Assembly (NCBI RefSeq): GCF_025143985.1
Contig: NZ_CP083564.1
Location: 2,635,001 to 2,699,000, forward strand
Reading direction: 5' to 3'
Source: Sulfitobacter sp. W027
GTDB lineage: Bacteria > Pseudomonadota > Alphaproteobacteria > Rhodobacterales > Rhodobacteraceae
Length of the DNA stretch: 64,000 bases
A program made the position numbers and the translations under genes. This document shows, piece by piece, positions 60,449-64,000 of the stretch; position 1 is the stretch's first letter, and the number at the start of each line of letters is the position of its first letter. The notes below the pieces were generated by a model. The model made no database searches and was not told the origin of the DNA. It was given only the letters and a program-made list of their open reading frames with translations.

Positions 60449-61537
60449 ATGACACAGACTGCTATCCCCTATCTCTTCATGCGCGGCGGCACCTCGCGGG
60501 GGCCATACTTCAACCGCGCGGATCTGCCGGAAGACCGCGAAACGCTGGCCGAAGTGCTACTCGCCGTGGTGGGCTCTGGCCATCCGCTCAACATCGACGG
60601 CATCGGCGGCGGCGCGGCGGTCACCACCAAGGTCGCAATGCTATCGCCTTCAGACGACAGTTGGGCCGATGTGGACTATTTTTTCGCCCAAGTCTCGGTC
60701 GAGGATCGGCTGGTCGATTTCAAACCGACCTGCGGAAATATCCTGTCGGGTGTCGGCCCTGCGGCGGTGGAATTGGGCCTCGTCCAACCCACCGGCGATG
60801 TGACGGATGTGAAGATCCACGCCGTCAACACTGGGGCCAAGGTGCTCTCCAAAGTGCTGACCCCCGGCGGCGTGCTCACCTATGACGGCGACACCCAGAT
60901 CGCGGGTGTGCCCGGAGCCGGAGCGGCCGTGGCGTTAAACTTCATGGGGGTCGTCGGCTCTTCGACCGGGGCGTTTTTGCCTACGGGCAACATCCGCGAT
61001 ACCTTTGACGGGGTCGAAGTCACCTGCATGGATGTGGCCATGCCGATGGTCATCGCCCGCGCGACGGACTTTGGCCTGACGGGGTATGAAAGCGTCGCCG
61101 AACTCGACGCGAACATGGATTTCTTTGCCCGTATGGAAGCAATCCGCCTTCAGGCCGGGGCCGCTATGGGCATGGGAGACGTGTCGAAATCCGTCACGCC
61201 CAAGTTCGGCTTGCTGGCCCCTGCCCGCGAGGGCGGCACCATCGCGACACGCTATTTCATGCCGTGGAACACGCACCCCTCCATGGCGGTGACCGGGGCG
61301 CAATGCCTCGCGTCCTGCGCGCTCACGCCCGGCAGTGTGGCCGATGGCCTGTTGGAACGCCCCATTCAAAGCCCCGCCGACGTTGTGCTCGAACATGCCT
61401 CTGGCACGATTGACGTGCTGGTGGATTACGACACGTCCGACGGCTTCGCGCTGAACTCCGCCGGGCTGCTGCGGACGGCGCGCAAGCTGGCGGATGGCTG
61501 TGTCTTTGTCCCCTCGCGCATTTGGGAGGGTCGCTGA
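60449..61537 (+). CDS. PrpF/GalD-type isomerase (4-oxalomesaconate tautomerase family)
   Basis: 362 residues of the diaminopimelate epimerase-like fold. FMRGGTSRGPYF is the family start and Cys95 in PTCGNILSG is a catalytic cysteine. Relatives move a double bond in aconitate-type acids or 4-oxalomesaconate. ATG at 60449 with GAGGAGC upstream, 11 nt after the transporter gene, so the transported acid is likely its substrate or precursor. Exact isomerase reaction cannot be fixed. Confidence 0.88.
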   Translation: MTQTAIPYLFMRGGTSRGPYFNRADLPEDRETLAEVLLAVVGSGHPLNIDGIGGGAAVTTKVAMLSPSDDSWADVDYFFAQVSVEDRLVDFKPTCGNILSGVGPAAVELGLVQPTGDVTDVKIHAVNTGAKVLSKVLTPGGVLTYDGDTQIAGVPGAGAAVALNFMGVVGSSTGAFLPTGNIRDTFDGVEVTCMDVAMPMVIARATDFGLTGYESVAELDANMDFFARMEAIRLQAGAAMGMGDVSKSVTPKFGLLAPAREGGTIATRYFMPWNTHPSMAVTGAQCLASCALTPGSVADGLLERPIQSPADVVLEHASGTIDVLVDYDTSDGFALNSAGLLRTARKLADGCVFVPSRIWEGR

Positions 61538-61538
61538 C

Positions 61539-62354
61539 ATGCCCGTGATGAACCTGCTTGTCGCCTTCAACGGCTCCGACGCCTCCGTCGCCGCGCTGCG
61601 CTATGCCGCTTCTCTCGCCAAACAGCGCGGCGCACATGTGACGGCGATCCTTGCGCATACCGCGCATGAGGTGATCGACCGTCGTTCCCGTTGGATCCCT
61701 GAAGAGGCCCGTGCCCTGTTGGAGGCAGCCAACAGCGAAATCTCGGCCGAGGTCACCCGCCGGTTCGAAGAACTCCGCCCCGCCCTCGGTCTGGGCGACG
61801 CGCTGGATTTCCGCGAAGAGACGGGCCGCGTCGACACGCTGCTTTCAGAGGGCGCGCGCTATTATGACATGCTGATCGTCGGCGCCCGGACCGAGAGTGA
61901 CGACGCTCATGTGACCCACCACCCGGACCGCATCGCCTTGCAATCTGGGCGTCCTGTGATCGTGGTGCCCGCGGGCTATGACGCAGGCGCGCGGCACAGC
62001 CATGCGGCGCTGGCATGGGACGGCGGACGCGCCGCCGCGCGGGCGCTGTCGGACAGCCTGCGCTTGCTTGAGGCCGATGGCCGGGTCAGCGTTCTGACGG
62101 TGGGCAAACGCACCTCTTGGCCGATCGCCGATCTGATGACCCATCTCGACCGCCACGGCGTCGAAGCGGTGCATGAGAACTTTCCCACCACCCATCCGGT
62201 GGCGCAGACTCTGCTGTCCTATTGCGAAAGGCACGATCCCTCGCTGCTGGTCCTCGGTGCCTATGAGCACTCCAAGTTCCGCGAAGATTTCCTTGGTGGC
62301 GTGACCGCCGAGGTGCTGGAAAAGATCAAAATTCCCGTTCTGTTATCCCATTGA
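61539..62354 (+). CDS. Universal stress protein, tandem UspA domains
   Basis: 271 residues. The N-terminal half starts MNLLVAFNGSDASVAALRYAASLAKQ, the second half has the AALAWDGGRAAARALSDSL repeat and ends with LGAYEHSKFREDFLGGVTAEVLEKIKIPVLLSH, the nucleotide-loop region. Cytoplasmic. Role undefined, as for most Usp proteins. ATG 61539 has GGAGGG 7 nt upstream and follows the isomerase stop at once. Confidence 0.88.
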   Translation: MPVMNLLVAFNGSDASVAALRYAASLAKQRGAHVTAILAHTAHEVIDRRSRWIPEEARALLEAANSEISAEVTRRFEELRPALGLGDALDFREETGRVDTLLSEGARYYDMLIVGARTESDDAHVTHHPDRIALQSGRPVIVVPAGYDAGARHSHAALAWDGGRAAARALSDSLRLLEADGRVSVLTVGKRTSWPIADLMTHLDRHGVEAVHENFPTTHPVAQTLLSYCERHDPSLLVLGAYEHSKFREDFLGGVTAEVLEKIKIPVLLSH

Positions 62355-62361
62355 GAAGCGA

Positions 62362-62520
62362 ATGATGACCAATTACGAGAAAATCCACGTCGCCCGCCGT
62401 GATCTGGAAAAACTGCGCGCCGAGTTGATTGCCAGCATCGGCACGCAGAAGGACCGCGACCCCGATCTGCTGATCCTGCATGAGCGGGTCAGCAAAGCGA
62501 TCAACGCGCTGTCTGCATAG
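62362..62520 (+). CDS. Small ORF, 52 residues, charged helical protein
   Basis: Starts ATG-ATG at 62362 (GAGAAG upstream), ends TAG at 62518-62520, 7 nt after the stress protein gene and 8 nt before the dehydrogenase gene. The product (MMTNYEKIHVARRDLEKLRA...) is rich in charged residues and should form one or two amphipathic helices, without membrane segment or cysteines. Codon use looks like its neighbours. No family recognised; close packing in an operon supports it being real. Confidence 0.6.
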   Translation: MMTNYEKIHVARRDLEKLRAELIASIGTQKDRDPDLLILHERVSKAINALSA

Positions 62521-62528
62521 GTGCAGGG

Positions 62529-63503
62529 ATGAAGGTTCATATCCTCGACGACTGGTTCGACACGCTGCGCGGGTTGCCTTGCTTTGACCTGCTGGCGGGG
62601 CACGACGTGACCGTCTGGACAGATCATCAGCCTGACGAGGCGATCTTGGCCGACCGTTTGCAGGATGCCGACTGCGTGGTGCTGTTTCGCGAGCGAACCA
62701 AGGTGACGCGGGGGTTGCTGGAACGTCTGCCAAACCTGCGCCTGATTTCGCAGCGCGGCGCCTATCCGCATGTGGATGTCGCGGCCTGCACCGATCAGGG
62801 CGTGCTGCTGTGTTCCAACAAAGGTGCGGATGGGGCCAACCATGCGGCAGCTGAACTCACCTTTGCACTGATCCTTTCAGCCATGCGGCAACTGCCGCAG
62901 CAGATGGCGAGCGTAAAGGCAGGCAACTGGCAGATGGGCGTCGGGCGCAGCCTGCGCGGGCGGCGGCTGGGGATTTATGGCTATGGGCGTATCGGACGTG
63001 TGGTGGCGGACTATGCCCGCGCCTTCGGGATGGAGGTCATCTGGTGGAGTTCCGAGGCCGGGCGCGCGCGGGCGGAAGCCGATGGCGAGACCGTCGCCGA
63101 AAGCCGCGCGACGTTTTTCGGGTCCTGCGACGTGGTGTCTCTGCATCTGCGGCTGACACCTGAGACTCGCGGCAGTGTCACCGCGGAAGACCTCAGCGCC
63201 ATGTCGCCCCGCGCGGTACTGGTGAACACCTCCCGCGCCGGGCTGATTGCCGAAGGCGCGCTGCTGCAAGCGCTCGACGCCGGGCATCTCGGCGCGGCGG
63301 CGGTGGATGTCTTTGATACTGAGCCGCTAACGGATCCCAACGACCCGCTGCTCTCACACCCCAAGCTGATCGCCACCCCGCATATCGGCTTTGTCACCGA
63401 AGACGAATTCGACAAGCAATTCGCGGATATCTTCGCGCAGGTGAACGCTTATGCGGCGGGTGCCCCGATCCATATGATCAACCCTTCCGTCTACGTGCCA
63501 TAA
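62529..63503 (+). CDS. D-isomer-specific 2-hydroxyacid dehydrogenase
   Basis: 324 residues. NAD-binding motif GIYGYGRIGRV (~155-165), substrate Arg in NTSRAGLI, catalytic Glu in DVFDTEPL and His in ATPHIGFVTEDEF are all present. It reduces a 2-oxo acid to the D-hydroxy acid or the reverse. It is the last gene of the plus-strand tct-linked group and overlaps the convergent AbrB-type gene by 26 nt. Confidence 0.9.
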   Translation: MKVHILDDWFDTLRGLPCFDLLAGHDVTVWTDHQPDEAILADRLQDADCVVLFRERTKVTRGLLERLPNLRLISQRGAYPHVDVAACTDQGVLLCSNKGADGANHAAAELTFALILSAMRQLPQQMASVKAGNWQMGVGRSLRGRRLGIYGYGRIGRVVADYARAFGMEVIWWSSEAGRARAEADGETVAESRATFFGSCDVVSLHLRLTPETRGSVTAEDLSAMSPRAVLVNTSRAGLIAEGALLQALDAGHLGAAAVDVFDTEPLTDPNDPLLSHPKLIATPHIGFVTEDEFDKQFADIFAQVNAYAAGAPIHMINPSVYVP

Positions 63504-64000
63504 GCCCCGCGACCAGCGGCGCGCCGACGATCACCAGCACAATGCGCGTTAGGTGGTGCGTGATGACGAATCCCAAGTCCGCCCCGGTAACGATGGCCAG
63601 CACCGTCATCTCGGCCTGCCCGCCCGGCGCGAAGGCAAGGAATGCCTCGACCGGATCGCCCAACCCGGCCCAGGTGACGAGGCCGGTGAAACCTGCGGCC
63701 AAGACGGCGAGCACCAGCACATAGGCGACGCCCGCCAGCACCACCCGCGTCAGCTCGCCCCATGTCACGCCCAGAAAATGCACGCCGATCCCGCAGCCGA
63801 TGAAAAACTGCGCGGCAAGGATGGCTTCGGCTGGCGGGCGGCTGTGGATCAGACCGGAGAGCGACAAGACAGCGGTGACGATCATGGGGCCAAGGATTGA
63901 CGCGCCAAAGAGGCCGATCCGCTCTCCCCCTTTCCAGCCGATCAAGGCCGCGGCGGCCATCAGGGCCATCTCGCTCACCGGAAGCTCCGTCACCGGTGCG
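63478..64000 (-). CDS. AbrB-family membrane protein, C-terminal half (cut by window edge)
   Basis: The minus frame is open from the window end to a TGA at 63478, about 173 residues. At least four hydrophobic segments are seen, with LAFAPGGQAEMTVLAIVTGADLGFVITHHLTRI, a conserved stretch of the duplicated AbrB (AidB-like) membrane family. Usual length is ~350 residues, so the first half and start codon lie beyond the window. Not related to the DNA-binding AbrB fold. Function unclear; some members are thought to be transporters. Confidence 0.8.
   Translation of the reverse strand, partial: APVTELPVSEMALMAAAALIGWKGGERIGLFGASILGPMIVTAVLSLSGLIHSRPPAEAILAAQFFIGCGIGVHFLGVTWGELTRVVLAGVAYVLVLAVLAAGFTGLVTWAGLGDPVEAFLAFAPGGQAEMTVLAIVTGADLGFVITHHLTRIVLVIVGAPLVAGLMARRRKG

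Noticed and set aside
1..64000. tRNA, rRNA, CRISPR arrays, insertion sequences, prophage
   Set aside because: None seen on reading the intergenic regions and gene products; a tRNA or Rfam covariance-model scan was not possible here.

Overview
The window looks like chromosome from an alphaproteobacterium of the Roseobacter group (Rhodobacteraceae), possibly Sulfitobacter-like. Support comes from the high GC, Roseobacter-style gene families (cysteate sulfo-lyase, HpsN-type dehydrogenase, large FAD/GcvT proteins, TAXI-TRAP and tripartite tricarboxylate transporters) and an unusually high density of solute transport and catabolic genes. The genus is an inference. I found no rRNA, tRNA, CRISPR array, insertion sequence or phage gene.

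Layout. 1-6.1 kb: the start of a LuxR-type regulator (minus, cut by the window edge) faces a spermidine/putrescine-type ABC transporter operon (ATPase, two permeases, binding protein) that ends in a YtcJ-type amidohydrolase. 6.2-15.8 kb (minus): a FadR/GntR-type regulator, a complete dipeptide-type ABC importer with a fused double ATPase, a short-chain dehydrogenase and a two-subunit molybdenum hydroxylase. 15.9-22.2 kb (plus, divergent): a histone-deacetylase-like amidohydrolase, a ThDP enzyme, an M20 deacylase, a hydroxylysine-kinase-like phosphotransferase and a class III PLP enzyme of the phospho-lyase type. A 17-bp palindrome sits between the two arms. Together they read as one catabolic divergon for an acylated amino-alcohol or hydroxylated diamino compound.

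22.2-32.2 kb: a mosaic region. It is flanked by decayed relics of another peptide-type ABC transporter: an ATPase relic at 22.24-23.07 kb and a permease relic near 32.1 kb. Between them lie a KaiC-HWE kinase-response regulator module, a lytic transglycosylase, a TAXI-TRAP transporter pair and a small lipoprotein. 32.3-46.6 kb: a complete type II secretion locus (gspDCIHG minus; gspLMEF plus; gspN minus; an LpoA-like lipoprotein and gspJK plus) with a small lipoprotein, a secreted DUF4331 protein and a short prepilin peptidase.

46.8-54.6 kb (minus): a compact organosulfonate operon of an FAD/GcvT oxidoreductase, L-cysteate sulfo-lyase (cuyA), a DegT-type PLP enzyme, an Asp/Glu-type racemase, an HpsN/HisD-type dehydrogenase and a SuyZ/YeiH-type exporter. 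Two closely spaced palindromes lie upstream. The gene set suggests oxidation of an amino-alcohol sulfonate to cysteate, racemisation, desulfonation and sulfite or sulfate export. 55-61.5 kb: a TctDE-type two-component system divergent from a tripartite tricarboxylate transporter in which TctA and TctB are fused, followed by a PrpF/GalD-type isomerase. The end of the window holds a universal stress protein, a 52-residue ORF, a D-2-hydroxyacid dehydrogenase and the 3' half of an AbrB-type membrane protein.

Two themes recur: four transporter loci each have a GC-rich stem-loop without a U-tract directly after the binding-protein gene, and most operons are packed with 4-nt start/stop overlaps.
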